Assembly (NCBI RefSeq): GCF_900091455.1
Contig: NZ_LT607412.1
Location: 4,216,001 to 4,280,000, forward strand
DNA: 64,000 nucleotides
Direction of reading: 5' to 3'
Origin: Micromonospora coriariae
Lineage (GTDB): Bacteria; Actinomycetota; Actinomycetes; Mycobacteriales; Micromonosporaceae
Made by a program: the position numbers and the translations under genes. The notes under the pieces were generated by a model. It searched no databases and had not been told where the DNA came from. It saw nothing but the letters and a program-made list of their open reading frames with translations. Shown here piece by piece: positions 15,783 to 23,189 of this stretch (the first letter of the stretch is position 1; each line of letters opens with the position of its first letter).

Positions 15783-18614
15783 GTGCCGGAGGAGCAGGAT
15801 CGCGCACGGGTCAGCACGGCACCGGGGCACCCGGGGGACCCGCCGCTGCTGGCATCCCGGCTGACCCCGGCCGTGCCACCCGAACCGGTGGTGGCCCGGC
15901 CTCGCCTGCTGCGCCGGCTCGACGAGGGCAGCGCGGGACCGGTCACCCTGGTCGCCGCCCCCGCGGGCTGGGGCAAGACCACCCTGCTCGCCTCCTGGGT
16001 GCGCCTGGCCGGCGGCACCGAGGCCGGCCCGGGGCCGGCGTGGGTGTCGGTGGAGACCGGCGACGACGGCGACCGGCTCTGGGCGTACCTGGCAGCGGCA
16101 TTGCGTGCGGCGACCGGGCCGACGGGCGATGACCCGGCGGCGCCGGTGCCCGACCGACCGCCGCGCCCCGACCAGTTGGAGCTGCTGGCCGCCGCCCTCG
16201 CCGCCCGGGACCGGCCGGTGCTGTTGATCCTGGACGACCTGCACCGGGTCGCCGATCCGGCGGCGCTGACCGGGCTGGAGTTCCTGCTCCGGCACGCCGA
16301 ACAGCGACTGCATGTGGTGGTCGGCGCCCGGGCCGGGTTGCCGCTGGCCCTGCACCGGCTCCGTCTCGCCGGCGAGCTGACCGAGATCGGTCCGGACGAG
16401 CTGGCCTTCACCGACGACGAGGTGGCCGACCTGCTCACCGCGCACGGGGCGCCGCTGCCGGCCGCCGCCCTGCGCCGACTGCGCGCGCGCACCGGGGGAT
16501 GGCCGGCCGCGCTGCGGATCGCCGCGCTGGCGTTGCGGGGGCAACCAGATCCGGAACGCTGGGTGCGACAGTTCGGCGGCGACCAACCGGAGATCGCCGG
16601 CTACCTGCAGGAGGAGGTCCTCGCCGCGATCGACCCGGCCGACCGGGACCTGCTGCGCCGTACCGCCCTCGCCGAGACGGTCTGCGCGGACCTGGCCGAG
16701 GCGCTGACCGGTCGCACCGATGCCGGGAGGGCGCTGGCCGACCTGGCCGGCGCCGGCGGTCTGCTGCACCGGGAGGAGAGCCGCCCGCCGTGGTACCGCT
16801 GCGACCCCCTGCTTGCCGACCTGCTCCGGGCCGAGCTGGCCCGGTTGCCCGCCGACGAACTGCGTGAGCTGCACGCGCGGGCGGCCGACTGGTACGCCGG
16901 GGACGGACGCCCGATCGACGGGTTGCGGCACGCGCTGGCCGCCGGCCGGTGGGACCGGGCCGGCGACCTGTTCGTCGCGCACTGGCCGGAGTTGACCAGG
17001 TACGACGCCGACCCGCTGACCGGCCCGGCCCCCGCGTCCCCGCCACCGGAGGTGGTCCGCGCCGACCCGGAGGTGGCGCTGGCCTGCGCCGCCGAGCGGG
17101 CGTACGCGGGTGATCTGCCGGCCGCCACCGGCCACCTGCGCGCCGCCGCCGGGTACGCCGACGGCCTGCCGGTGCCGCGCCGGGACCGGTTCCTGCGGCT
17201 GGCCACCGCGCTGGAGCTGACCCTGGCGCGGCTCGCCGGCGATCCGCCCGAGGTCCGGGCCGCCGCCGCCCGGCTGCTGCGGACCCGCCCGGCCGGCGTC
17301 GCGCCGACCGGAGTGCCGGGTGCCACGCGGACCGGCGGGTCGGCTGCCGCGCCGAACCATGCGCTGGCCCCGGGTACGGGTAGCGCCGCCGAGGACGCGG
17401 ACGTGCGGGCGTTCACCGGCACCGCCCTGGGGCTCGTCGAGCTGGCCGCCGGCGCGCTGCCCGACGCCCGGTTCGTCCGGGCCCGGGCGGCGGCCCGCGA
17501 GGCCGGCCGGCCGCGTACCGAGCTGGTCGACGCCAGCCGCTCCGCGCTGCTGCTCGCGGTGCGTGGCGACCTGCGCGCGGCCGAACAGGCGGCCCGGGAC
17601 GCGCTGGGCATGGCCCCGAGCCGGGGTTGGTCCTGCCGGCTCGACTGCGCCTACGCCCACCTCGCGCTGGCGGTGGTGGCGTTGCACCGCGACCAGCCCG
17701 AGGAGGCAGCGGCCAACCTCGCGCTCGCCGCCCCGGCGACCGGCCCGGCCAGCTCCGTCGGGGCGGACTCCGGGGACGACTGGTCGGCGGAGCCGCCCGC
17801 CGAGCCGGTGGCCGCGGCGGTGGCCGCCCTCTGCCGGGCGTACCTGCACCGCGACGCCGGTGACCCGGCCGCCGGCCAGCGGCTGCTGGTGCGGGCCCGG
17901 GAGTCGTTGACCGAACGGCCGGCCGCCGCCGGGCTGGCGAACCTGCTGCGGGCCGCCGAGGCGGACCTGCGGGCCGAGCGGGGCGACCTGGACACCGCCC
18001 GTGACCTGCTGGCCGGTGTCGCCGACGACGTGGCCGACCCCGCTCTCGCGGTGACTCTGGCGCGGGTGGAGCTGCGCTCCGGCGACGTCGGCGCGGCCGG
18101 GCGGGCCCTGCCGGACTGGCAGGCGCCGCCGGCCGAGTCCTGGCCCCTGCCGGTACGCCTGGACGCCGGACTGCTGGGCGCGGTGCTGGCCGAGCGGGGC
18201 GGAGACGGGCGCCGGGCCGGACGGATCCTGGAGCAGGTGCTCGACCTGGCCGGTCCGCAGGGCTGCCGTCGGGTCTTCACCCGGGCCGAACCGCCGGTAC
18301 GGGACCTGCTGGCGGCGCACCTGGACGCGGGGACCGCACACTTCTCGCTGGTCAGCGACCTGGTCCGGGGCGCCGAGCAGACCACGGCCCGGCAACCGGC
18401 CGAGCCGGCGGGCACGCTCGACGAGCCGCTCACCGAGCGGGAGCTGACCATCCTGCGGTACCTGCAGAGCATCCTGTCCAACGTGGAGATCGCCAGCGAG
18501 TTGTCGCTCTCGGTCAACACGGTGAAGACCCACGTCCGCAACATCTATCGCAAGCTCGACGCGACCCGCCGGCGTGAGGCGGTCCGGCGGGCGCGCGAGC
18601 TGCGGCTGATCTGA
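15783..18614 (+). CDS. MalT-type large LuxR-family ATPase regulator
   Basis: A 943-residue STAND-family transcription regulator. Near the N-terminus APAGWGKTTLLASW (Walker A, residues 59-70) and LLILDDLHRV (Walker B) form the NTPase. A long helical region follows, probably TPR-like sensor repeats. The C-terminus has a LuxR helix-turn-helix: LTERELTILRYLQS, SLSVNTVKTHVRNIYRKLDA. The family switches on ATP plus an inducer (maltotriose in E. coli MalT), and similar large regulators control antibiotic clusters or sugar use. Nothing nearby identifies the inducer. It starts at GTG 15783 with GGAG upstream. Confidence 0.9.
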   Translation: MPEEQDRARVSTAPGHPGDPPLLASRLTPAVPPEPVVARPRLLRRLDEGSAGPVTLVAAPAGWGKTTLLASWVRLAGGTEAGPGPAWVSVETGDDGDRLWAYLAAALRAATGPTGDDPAAPVPDRPPRPDQLELLAAALAARDRPVLLILDDLHRVADPAALTGLEFLLRHAEQRLHVVVGARAGLPLALHRLRLAGELTEIGPDELAFTDDEVADLLTAHGAPLPAAALRRLRARTGGWPAALRIAALALRGQPDPERWVRQFGGDQPEIAGYLQEEVLAAIDPADRDLLRRTALAETVCADLAEALTGRTDAGRALADLAGAGGLLHREESRPPWYRCDPLLADLLRAELARLPADELRELHARAADWYAGDGRPIDGLRHALAAGRWDRAGDLFVAHWPELTRYDADPLTGPAPASPPPEVVRADPEVALACAAERAYAGDLPAATGHLRAAAGYADGLPVPRRDRFLRLATALELTLARLAGDPPEVRAAAARLLRTRPAGVAPTGVPGATRTGGSAAAPNHALAPGTGSAAEDADVRAFTGTALGLVELAAGALPDARFVRARAAAREAGRPRTELVDASRSALLLAVRGDLRAAEQAARDALGMAPSRGWSCRLDCAYAHLALAVVALHRDQPEEAAANLALAAPATGPASSVGADSGDDWSAEPPAEPVAAAVAALCRAYLHRDAGDPAAGQRLLVRARESLTERPAAAGLANLLRAAEADLRAERGDLDTARDLLAGVADDVADPALAVTLARVELRSGDVGAAGRALPDWQAPPAESWPLPVRLDAGLLGAVLAERGGDGRRAGRILEQVLDLAGPQGCRRVFTRAEPPVRDLLAAHLDAGTAHFSLVSDLVRGAEQTTARQPAEPAGTLDEPLTERELTILRYLQSILSNVEIASELSLSVNTVKTHVRNIYRKLDATRRREAVRRARELRLI

Positions 18615-18615
18615 G

Positions 18616-18639
18616 TGGTCGGCCGGTCGCCGGCCACCA
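18616..18639. terminator. hairpin between convergent genes
   Basis: TGGT-c-GGCCGG, loop tcg, CCGGCC-ACCA forms a stem of 10 bp with one bulge directly after the regulator stop and before the dsbA-like stop on the other strand. There is no T-run, as is common in high-GC actinobacteria. Confidence 0.5.
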
Positions 18640-18642
18640 GGG

Positions 18643-19191
18643 TCAGGCGTTGGCCGCGGCGTCCACGGCGGTCAGCAGGTCGGGCAGGTCGTACCCGCCC
18701 TCGTGCCGGACCCCGTTGACGAAGAGGGTCGGGGTGCCGTTCACCCCGCTGCGGATCCCGCCGACGAAGTCCCGGCGCACCCGGTCCGCGTACACCCGGC
18801 CCTCGACCTCCGCGTTCAGCTCGTCCGGCGGCAGCCCGAGCTGCTCGACGCCGAGCGAGAGGTGCACCGGGTCCAGCTGGTCCTGATGCTCGTAGAGCCA
18901 GTCGTGCATCTCCCAGAAACGGCCGCGGGCCGCAGCGGCCTCGGCCGTCTCCGCGGCACGTTCGGCGTACGGGTGGACGTTGGCGATCGGGAAGTAGCGG
19001 TAGACCATCCGTACCGTGTCGGCCCGCTGCCGCAGCAACTCGTGCAGGTTGGGGTACGCGGCGCCGCAGAACTGGCACTGGAAGTCACCGTACTCGACGA
19101 TCGTGACCGGCGCGTCGGCCGGCCCGCGGACATGGTCGTCGGCGGTCACCGGGTCCCGAAGGCGGGCGGTGACCTGGAGCGGGGTGCTCAT
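18643..19191 (-). CDS. DsbA-family thioredoxin-fold protein, cytosolic
   Basis: A 182-residue DsbA-like protein. The active site is GDFQCQFCGAAYPNL (C39-Q-F-C42), followed by a helical insertion and the cis-Pro loop GVNGTPTLFVNG. There is no signal peptide, so it works in the cytosol, unlike classical DsbA; in mycothiol-using actinobacteria such proteins may act as thiol-disulfide partners. Its ATG overlaps the stop of the peroxiredoxin gene by 4 nt (ATGA), suggesting the two work together in peroxide defence. That pairing is inference from gene order. Confidence 0.85.
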   Translation of the reverse strand: MSTPLQVTARLRDPVTADDHVRGPADAPVTIVEYGDFQCQFCGAAYPNLHELLRQRADTVRMVYRYFPIANVHPYAERAAETAEAAAARGRFWEMHDWLYEHQDQLDPVHLSLGVEQLGLPPDELNAEVEGRVYADRVRRDFVGGIRSGVNGTPTLFVNGVRHEGGYDLPDLLTAVDAAANA

Positions 19192-19685
19192 CGGGCCATC
19201 ACCCCCCGGTCGGCGGCGAGCCGGTCCAGTGCGTCGAAGATGCCGTCCGCGCCCGGGTTGACCTCGGGTGGGGAGAGATGGCTCCAGGCCACCGTCCCGG
19301 TCTGGTCCAGCACCACCAGCGCCCGGGCCGCCTCGCCATGCGGGGTGTACGCACCGTACCGGCGGGCCACCTCGCCCTTGGGCTCGAAGTCGGCCAGCAG
19401 CGGAAACTCGATGCCCCGGCTCTGCGCGAACGCTCGGTGCGACCAGATGCTGTCCACCGAGATGCCGAGCAGCGCCGCGTCGTACTGGTCGAAGACCGGT
19501 GCCGCCGCCTGGTAGAGCGACATCTGGTCACCGCAGACGGGGCTCCAGTCGGCCGGGTAGAAGGCGAGCACGACCGGCCGGCCGCGGAACTGCTCCGGCC
19601 CGGTCTGGCGCCCGTCCGGGGTGCTCGTCAGGGTGAAGCCGGGCGCGGGTCGCCCCGGTTGGATCAGCCCGTTCGGATCACTCAT
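19188..19685 (-). CDS. peroxiredoxin (AhpC/TSA family, 1-Cys)
   Basis: A 165-residue peroxidase. The peroxidatic cysteine is C51 in FYPADWSPVCGDQM; no second cysteine exists in the protein, so an external thiol must reduce it. The overlapping dsbA-like gene is a good candidate partner. The remaining fold (GISVDSIWSHRAFA, FPLLADF, ALVVLDQTGTV) is typical of the family. ATG 19685 lies 6 nt after CAGGCT, indicating leaderless transcription of the two-gene unit. Start and function are secure; the reductant is inferred. Confidence 0.9.
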   Translation of the reverse strand: MSDPNGLIQPGRPAPGFTLTSTPDGRQTGPEQFRGRPVVLAFYPADWSPVCGDQMSLYQAAAPVFDQYDAALLGISVDSIWSHRAFAQSRGIEFPLLADFEPKGEVARRYGAYTPHGEAARALVVLDQTGTVAWSHLSPPEVNPGADGIFDALDRLAADRGVMAR

Positions 19686-19691
19686 GCCCCC

Positions 19692-19697
19692 AGCCTG
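19692..19697 (-). promoter_or_regulatory. candidate -10 hexamer of a leaderless promoter (peroxiredoxin-dsbA unit)
   Basis: CAGGCT then GGGGGC then ATG 19685 on the minus strand. The same hexamer and spacing occur before fasR and, with T first, before gltX. Confidence 0.4.
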
Positions 19698-19700
19698 CTG

Positions 19701-19733
19701 CCGGGGCGGGTGAGTCCGGCTCACCCGCCCCGG
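19701..19733. terminator. strong hairpin after the BON-domain gene
   Basis: CCGGGGCGGGTGA, loop GTCCGGC, TCACCCGCCCCGG is a perfect 13-bp stem just downstream of the BON gene stop (minus strand). It should end that transcript before the peroxiredoxin promoter. Confidence 0.65.
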
Positions 19734-19745
19734 GTGGTTCCGCGC

Positions 19746-20432
19746 TCAGCGCAGCACCGGGGCGACCGCGATGTGGTTCTGCACCTCTCGGATCCCCGGC
19801 GCGGACCAGGCCACCTGCTCCACCTCGTCCCGCTCGGGCATCGAGTGCACCAGTCCCGCGAGAATCGCCGTGTCGCCGTGCACCCGGACGCTGATCCGCT
19901 CGGCCTCGGTGGCCCCGGCCCGGGCCAGCGCGTCGACGATCCGCTCGGCCAGGTTCCGGCCGTCGGGCACGGCGGACGGACGGACGGTGATTCCGTTGCT
20001 CACCCCGCGTACGCCGGTCAGCCTGCTGACCGCCCGCTCGGAGGCCCGGCGCTGGTACTCCCACTCGACCTCGCCGTGCAACGTCACCCAGCCGGCCGAG
20101 ACCGTGACCTGGAGCTTCTCGACGGGTACGAACGCGTCCCACTCCAGTGCGTGACCGGCTGCGGCGGCCAGGTCGGGGTCGGCGCGCTCGGCCTCGCCGG
20201 GCAGCCGCACCGTCAGGTCGTTGGCGAGTGCCCGGACCCGTGCGACCCGGTGCGCGGCCCGCTCGGCGGCCCACTTCTTCGCGTAGCTGTCCACCCGCCC
20301 GGTCAGCGTGACGACGCCCTCGGCGACGGTCACGCCGATCTCGTGCGGCTGCACCCGCGGTTCCCAGGTCAGCTCGTCGAGTACGGCGGACTGGATGTCC
20401 TGGTCGGTGCGGCTGATCGTCGCGATGGCCAT
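19746..20432 (-). CDS. triple BON-domain protein
   Basis: A 228-residue soluble protein made of three BON domains, each with the alpha-beta pattern and a core such as VTVAEGVVTLTGRVDSY, VTVSAGWVTLHGEVEWEYQR and VRVHGDTAILAGLVHS, ending VQNHIAVAPVL. BON domains bind phospholipid or other hydrophobic ligands; proteins like this are often made under envelope or osmotic stress (OsmY, Kbp-like). There is no signal peptide, so it is probably cytosolic. ATG 20432 has GGAGG 5 nt upstream. It is monocistronic, with a strong terminator after it. Confidence 0.85.
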   Translation of the reverse strand: MAIATISRTDQDIQSAVLDELTWEPRVQPHEIGVTVAEGVVTLTGRVDSYAKKWAAERAAHRVARVRALANDLTVRLPGEAERADPDLAAAAGHALEWDAFVPVEKLQVTVSAGWVTLHGEVEWEYQRRASERAVSRLTGVRGVSNGITVRPSAVPDGRNLAERIVDALARAGATEAERISVRVHGDTAILAGLVHSMPERDEVEQVAWSAPGIREVQNHIAVAPVLR

Positions 20433-20600
20433 CTGTCCCTCCTCCGGTGCGTGGGCGGCGGACCGGGTGACGGCCGCGGCCGGAGTCCGCCGGGGTCCGA
20501 TCCTGCCGCCGTCCGGGGTGACCCGTCCTCGCCCTGGCCGGGTGAGGCGGGGCCCGGTTCGTGCCCCTCCGGTGACTGCCGTATCCGCGAGAATCGATGA

Positions 20601-20614
20601 TGGGAGCGCTTCCA
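20601..20614. promoter_or_regulatory. CebR-like LacI-family operator box
   Basis: TGGGAGCGCTTCCA differs by one base from TGGGAGCGCTCCCA, the known palindromic binding site of the cellobiose repressor CebR in Streptomyces. No sugar gene lies next to it, and the nearest (BON) gene starts 168 bp away in the opposite direction, so it may be an orphan site or chance. Confidence 0.35.
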
Positions 20615-20735
20615 TAGGTCTCGCCGATCGGTTACGGTGAACGCACTCCCCGGTCGCGGCGGCCGTCGCGTCGGGTGGTGGGCGTCAGGGCGCCGCCGAC
20701 TCGTCCCCCGGGTCGCGGCACCCCCGCCTCTCTCG

Positions 20736-20801
20736 CCGTCGATCTAGGGCATATCGCCGCTAGTCGATCTCCGTTCACGACGATATGCCCTAGATCGACG
20801 G
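20736..20801. repeat. 66-bp palindromic element with perfect 21-bp arms
   Basis: The left arm CCGTCGATCTAGGGCATATC (20736-20755, continuing by G at 20756) pairs perfectly with 20781-20801 around a 24-bp loop that repeats part of the arm (TAGTCGATCT). The arms are much more AT-rich than the surroundings. This looks like a mobile or dispersed palindrome rather than a simple terminator. Only one copy is in the window. Confidence 0.75.
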
Positions 20802-20858
20802 GGGACGGGGCGTGCGGGCGGAGGGGGGAGGGGGGAGGGCAGGGGGGAGAAAGGGGCG

Positions 20859-20890
20859 GGCCCCGGTCGACCGGGTGGTCGAGCGGGGCC
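20859..20890. terminator. hairpin after the small membrane protein gene
   Basis: GGCCCCGGTCGACC, loop GGGT, GGTCGAGCGGGGCC pairs in 13 of 14 positions. On the minus strand it follows the stop at 20911 and is itself followed by a C-rich, G-poor tract (20820-20858) that could aid Rho-dependent release. Confidence 0.55.
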
Positions 20891-20910
20891 TGCGGATGGC
20901 GGCGGGTGGG

Positions 20911-21318
20911 TCAGTCGTTCAGGCCGATGGGGGAGTTGGGGCGGTCGACGTCGACGAACTCGACGTCGTCCACCGCGCGGTCGTCCCGGCTGCCGGCAGC
21001 CCGGGCGGCGGAGCCGACGGCCCAGCCGACGGCCGCGCCGACCAGCGCGGCGCCGATCAGCAGCGTCCAGGGCAGTGCCGGCTGACGGCCGGCGAGCGCG
21101 TCGAAGGCCAGTGAGGCGCGGCGTCGCGCCTCGTCGGCGGCGGAGCCCACCAGATCGCCCGCACCGTCGGCGAGGTCACTGCTGCCGCGCCGGGCGGAGC
21201 GGGCGGTGCCCCGGACACTGTCCCCCGCGGAACTCACGGCGGAGACGAGGTGCTCCCACGCCTGGTCCGCGATCCGCTCCGGCTTGCTGCGGCGGTCCAG
21301 CAGGTTGGTTCCGAACAT
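20911..21318 (-). CDS. small membrane protein of unknown function
   Basis: A 135-residue protein beginning MFGTNLLDRRSKPERIADQAW. Residues 1-75 are helical and polar, rich in Ala/Ser/Asp; about 80-105 (ALPWTLLIGAALVGAAVGWA) form one transmembrane helix with a small-residue zipper, and the tail is acidic. Similar small single-helix proteins are common in actinobacteria without known function. ATG 21318 has a strong GAGGAGG 8 nt upstream. It precedes the tiny lipoprotein gene's region on the same strand but has its own leader. Confidence 0.7.
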   Translation of the reverse strand: MFGTNLLDRRSKPERIADQAWEHLVSAVSSAGDSVRGTARSARRGSSDLADGAGDLVGSAADEARRRASLAFDALAGRQPALPWTLLIGAALVGAAVGWAVGSAARAAGSRDDRAVDDVEFVDVDRPNSPIGLND

Positions 21319-21455
21319 CGTGGTTACCTCCTCGGGTGCCGAAGCCGGCGGCCACTTCGGACTTCGGCGTCTGTCCAGCGCGTCACGATTCGCCTAACCC
21401 GCAGTGCCCCGCGCCGGCCGGGCGCAAACCCGGCCGACGCAGCCCGCCGGGTGAG

Positions 21456-21596
21456 TCAGCGCAGCACCACCACGGAGGCGCCCCGGGCGAAGTCGTCGTC
21501 ATCGTCGTCGTCATCGCCTCCGCCACCGAAGCCGCAGGCCAGCACGAGGGCGAGCAGGACGCCGACGCCGGCCAGCCCCGCCAGTCTCTTGATCAT
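21456..21596 (-). CDS. 46-residue lipoprotein-like peptide with Asp run
   Basis: A short gene: MIKRLAGLAGVGVLLALVLA is a signal sequence leading into the lipobox LVLAC (C21), then FGGGG, eight consecutive aspartates, and the tail FARGASVVVLR. GAGAGGA lies 6 nt before the ATG, and third positions are almost all G or C outside the Asp run. The mature peptide would be a lipid-anchored acidic stub of about 25 residues, possibly cation-binding. No family is recognised. Confidence 0.6.
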   Translation of the reverse strand: MIKRLAGLAGVGVLLALVLACGFGGGGDDDDDDDDFARGASVVVLR

Positions 21597-21973
21597 TGAA
21601 GGTCCTCTCCGTCACGGTGGGTTCCCGGGCCGATGCTAGGCGGCGTCGGCAACCATCCGGCCTCGTCGGGGTCGATCGACGAGGTGCGACACGCCGGTGT
21701 CACACGGGGCTGGCACGCTTGACGGGTGCGCCGTGCCGGGACCGTTACCCTGGTCCGGCGACGCGTCGGTTCCGACCGATCGTTGAGTGGTCAGATAACG
21801 AAAAGTACTGAGTGATCAGAAAATGAAAAGTCCGGATATGGGCGACTTGCTGTGCCCGGATCCGCGAATTGCTCATCCCGAGGGGTGGCGACCGAGGCCG
21901 TCGAAGGAATACTGTCGGTCGCGGCCCGCGTACTGATGAGGCGCCCGGGGGACGGGCGGGTGGAGGTGCTCGC
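21597..21973. other. 377-bp AT-richer intergenic region upstream of the STAS gene
   Basis: It separates the divergent tiny lipoprotein and STAS genes. It contains a pair of 23-bp direct repeats (21784-21831) and an inverted GGACC-N7-GGTCC near 21740. No gene with normal codon bias is visible; an upstream extension of the STAS frame (from 21869) lacks the bias and a ribosome-binding site. Confidence 0.5.
21784..21831. repeat. tandem 23-bp direct repeats, 25-bp period
   Basis: TGAGTGGTCAGATAACGAAA plus AGT (21784-21806) and TGAGTGATCAGAAAATGAAA plus AGT (21809-21831) match at 20 of 23 positions. They lie about 150 bp upstream of the STAS start codon in an unusually AT-rich stretch and look like a two-site regulator-binding region. 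Confidence 0.6.
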
Positions 21974-22336
21974 GTGAGCCTGTCGATCGTGAAGTCGGTT
22001 CTGTCCGGTGGTGTCGTGGAGATCGCCCCGCGTGGCGAGATCGACGTCGACACAGCGTACGAGGTGCGCGAGGCGGTCGCGGAGGTGCTGGCCAAGGGCC
22101 GCCCGCTGCGCATCGAGCTGAACATGAGGCTGGTCACCTTCATCGACTCGGTCGGCATCAGCGCGATGGTGGCCGGCTTCCAGACCGCCGAGGTGAGCGG
22201 CGTCAAGCTGGTAGTCACCGAACCGAGCCGGTTCGTGCACCGGCAGCTCTGGGTGACCGGCCTGCTCGGCCTCTTCGGCGCCCCCGAGCCATACTTCGCC
22301 GGCACCGCCACCCCCGAGGTGCTTCCCGGCGCCTGA
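21974..22336 (+). CDS. STAS-domain anti-sigma factor antagonist
   Basis: A 120-residue single STAS domain. The signature MRLVTFIDSVGISAMVAGF contains the serine (DSVG) that partner kinases phosphorylate in SpoIIAA/RsbV-type proteins. When unphosphorylated these bind an anti-sigma kinase and free its sigma factor. No kinase or sigma gene is adjacent, so its partner lies elsewhere. GTG 21974 has GGAGG 7 nt upstream and removes a low-quality upstream extension. The tandem repeats upstream suggest specific control. Confidence 0.88.
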   Translation: MSLSIVKSVLSGGVVEIAPRGEIDVDTAYEVREAVAEVLAKGRPLRIELNMRLVTFIDSVGISAMVAGFQTAEVSGVKLVVTEPSRFVHRQLWVTGLLGLFGAPEPYFAGTATPEVLPGA

Positions 22337-22361
22337 GCGCCGACATCCTGGCCCAGGCCGG

Positions 22362-23189
22362 TCAGGGCTGTTCGTCCAGGCCGGTCAGGTCGACGTCGGT
22401 CACCTCGGTGACCGCCCGGATGGCCGTTACGGACGCGTACCCCGCAGCCAGCAACGCCACGTCCGTGCCGGGCTGCGCGGCCTGGCCCGGCTCCTCCAGC
22501 GAGGTACGCACGAAGCCGTGCCCGGATTCGGCCACCGTCATCTGCACCTGACCGAAGCTGGCCAGCGTGCCCCGGCGGACCCCGCGCAGCCGCCCGTGCG
22601 GGAGGTCCGGGGCGTTGACGTTGAGCACGCTCTCGATCGGCGCGGCGGTCAGCCGGGGGAGCAGATCCAGGGCGACCCGCGCGGCGGTGCTCCAGTTGCG
22701 CTCGGCGTCGCGTACCCGGGCGGCGGCGTCCACCGCGGCGCCACCGCTGGCGGCCGTCGCCTCGCCCGCGGAGAGCACGTCCAGCGAGACGGCCATCGCC
22801 CGGCAGCCGTTCGTGGCGGCGGTGAACGCGGCGCCAACCGTGCCGGAGTGCAGCACGGCGCGGCCGGCGTTGGCACCCCGGTTGATGCCGGAGAGCACCA
22901 CCGACGGCGGCGGGCCGAACGCGCCGTGCAGCGCGATCAGCGTGATGAAGCCGGGCGAGCCACCGACTCCGTACGCCGGCACGCCCGGCAGCTCCGGCAG
23001 CGGGTGGTCGTGCACCACCACCCGCCCGTCCTGTTCCAGGGCGCTCATGGCGGCGCTGGTGCCGCTCGCCTCCTCCAGCGGCGCGGCGACCACCACATCC
23101 ATGCCCCGCTGCGCCGCCGCCCAGGCCAACGCCTGGATTCCCGGCGCGGCGATCCCGTCGTCGTTGGTGACGAGCACGCGCAGTGTCAT
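22362..23189 (-). CDS. surE: 5'/3'-nucleotidase SurE
   Basis: A 275-residue metal-dependent nucleotidase. The N-terminus VLVTNDDGIAAPGI holds the NDDG metal site, and VVLSGINRGANAG is the second conserved SurE block. SurE hydrolyses nucleoside monophosphates and is linked to stationary-phase and stress survival. Its ATG overlaps the pfkB-type kinase stop by 4 nt, so the two are co-translated. Length is normal for the family. Confidence 0.93.
   Translation of the reverse strand: MTLRVLVTNDDGIAAPGIQALAWAAAQRGMDVVVAAPLEEASGTSAAMSALEQDGRVVVHDHPLPELPGVPAYGVGGSPGFITLIALHGAFGPPPSVVLSGINRGANAGRAVLHSGTVGAAFTAATNGCRAMAVSLDVLSAGEATAASGGAAVDAAARVRDAERNWSTAARVALDLLPRLTAAPIESVLNVNAPDLPHGRLRGVRRGTLASFGQVQMTVAESGHGFVRTSLEEPGQAAQPGTDVALLAAGYASVTAIRAVTEVTDVDLTGLDEQP

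Larger units (their letters stand above)
20433..20910. other. 478-bp intergenic region with operator-like and palindromic elements, no gene
   Basis: No coding sequence with actinobacterial codon bias is visible. The region holds the 5' leader of the BON gene, an isolated LacI-type palindrome (20601-20614), a 21-bp perfect inverted repeat (20736-20801), a 39-nt run of almost pure G/A (20820-20860) and a hairpin downstream of the next gene. Confidence 0.6.
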
